This document shows, one piece after another, positions 7,098-7,430 of a stretch of 7,430 nt of DNA. Position numbers and translations under genes: made by a program. Origin of the DNA: UBA4717 sp002404395 (lineage in GTDB: Bacteria > Bacillota > Clostridia > Oscillospirales > CAG-272). The notes beneath the pieces are model-generated. The model had not been told where the DNA came from. It did not search any database and was given only the letters and a program-made list of their open reading frames with translations. How positions within the stretch are numbered: position 1 is the first letter of the stretch; every line of letters begins with the position of its first letter. The DNA lies in NCBI GenBank assembly GCA_937902275.1, contig CALFNW010000018.1, positions 1 to 7,430 of the forward strand. The letters are read 5' to 3'.

Positions 7098-7147
7098 TCG
7101 GGCTGACCTCCATATAAATTTTTTGCAAGAGAGTTTTTGCTGTTTTA

Positions 7148-7176
7148 ACTTTAGCATATTCGACAAGAATAGTCAA
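7148..7176 (-). promoter_or_regulatory. Sigma-A promoter of gene A
   Basis: On the minus strand the -35 box is TTGACT (7176-7171), the spacer is 17 nt, and the -10 box is TAAAGT (7153-7148) preceded by TGC. The predicted start is near 7141. Upstream sequence is A/T-rich (7177-7235), compatible with an UP-like element, and includes AATCACTG 6 nt before the -35 box. The spacing and extended -10 are the same as for gene B. Confidence 0.75.
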
Positions 7177-7227
7177 TTATTTCAGTGATTTTTTTGCAAA
7201 TACACAAATGCAGACAGTTTTTCATGC

Positions 7228-7266
7228 AAAAAAAGACACATCGGACGCACATTGCGGTGCGTCCGA
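7228..7266 (-). terminator. Probable terminator of a minus-strand gene beyond the right edge
   Basis: TCGGACGCAC (7241-7250) and GTGCGTCCGA (7257-7266) form a perfect 10-bp stem with a 6-nt loop. In the minus direction the stem is followed by TGTGTC and then seven T residues. The six-base gap between stem and T-run is longer than ideal. The orientation implies a co-oriented gene ending to the right of the window, which cannot be seen. Confidence 0.6.
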
Positions 7267-7290
7267 CGGATAGATTATATCGGCGGGTGC

Positions 7291-7408
7291 AACTTTTCTC
7301 AGAAATGAGAAAGGAAAACTCGCCTGCGGCAAGTTTTAGTAGCATTGCGCCGCGCCCGCGCGGCTCGTCGGCGGAGGGGTGTTACTTTCTCGGGAACGAG
7401 AAAGTAAC
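7291..7408. repeat. Intergenic region with two related hairpins, possible small repeat element
   Basis: CTTTTCTCA (7293-7301) pairs with TGAGAAAGG (7306-7314) around a GAAA loop. GTTACTTTCTCG (7381-7392) pairs perfectly with CGAGAAAGTAAC (7397-7408) around GGAA. Both share the core TTTCTC/GAGAAAG. Between them AAAACT (7315-7320) pairs with AGTTTT (7332-7337), closed by GCC-TGC-GGC. No ORF with a ribosome binding site lies in 7267-7430. The layout resembles a miniature palindromic element with similar ends, but no transposase or target duplication is visible. Confidence 0.5.
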
Positions 7409-7430
7409 CAAAGAGTTCTTTCCGCAAGGG

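Noticed and set aside
7048..7113. 21-codon upstream ORF in the gene A leader, ending right at the leader hairpin
   Set aside because: No Shine-Dalgarno sequence precedes its ATG, the peptide shows no regulatory codon run, and gene B has no counterpart.
7151..7345. Minus-strand 64-codon ORF upstream of gene A
   Set aside because: It spans a terminator stem and the gene A promoter, lacks a ribosome binding site, and its translation shows no recognisable feature.

Overview
The window looks like chromosomal DNA from a Gram-positive anaerobe of the class Clostridia, probably an uncultured gut or rumen relative of the Oscillospirales/Christensenellales. The basis is GGAG-type ribosome binding sites, sigma-A promoters with a TGN extension, Sec signal peptides, triple SLH cell-wall anchors, and short palindromic intergenic repeats. 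The lineage is inferred and no marker gene is present.

Two large genes fill the window, both on the minus strand. Read in the direction of transcription, they are gene A (7019 to 3852, 1055 aa) and gene B (3483 to 298, 1061 aa). They are tandem paralogs with the same architecture: signal peptide, an N-terminal beta-rich module, a right-handed parallel beta-helix, three SLH domains, and a second C-terminal copy of the N-terminal module. The SLH block therefore lies inside the chain instead of at an end. Both proteins are probably exported and held in the wall through the SLH domains. The beta-helix would bind or cleave a polysaccharide and the terminal modules may bind carbohydrate. The substrate and the enzyme family cannot be read from the sequence.

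Each gene appears to be its own transcription unit. Gene A has a promoter at 7148-7176 and a 13-bp-stem terminator at 3782-3815. Gene B has its own promoter at 3631-3659. Both leaders are about 120-140 nt long and structured. Each ends in the same small hairpin (GCCGCC, a three-base loop ending in AC, then GGCGG) directly in front of the Shine-Dalgarno sequence.

The left flank (1-297) holds no gene. It carries two GC-rich hairpins and two and a half copies of a 68-bp tandem repeat, each with a perfect hairpin. The right flank (7020-7430) holds the gene A leader and promoter, a probable terminator for a minus-strand gene beyond the window, and two related hairpins that may bound a small palindromic repeat element. 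No tRNA, rRNA, CRISPR array, transposase or plus-strand gene is supported.
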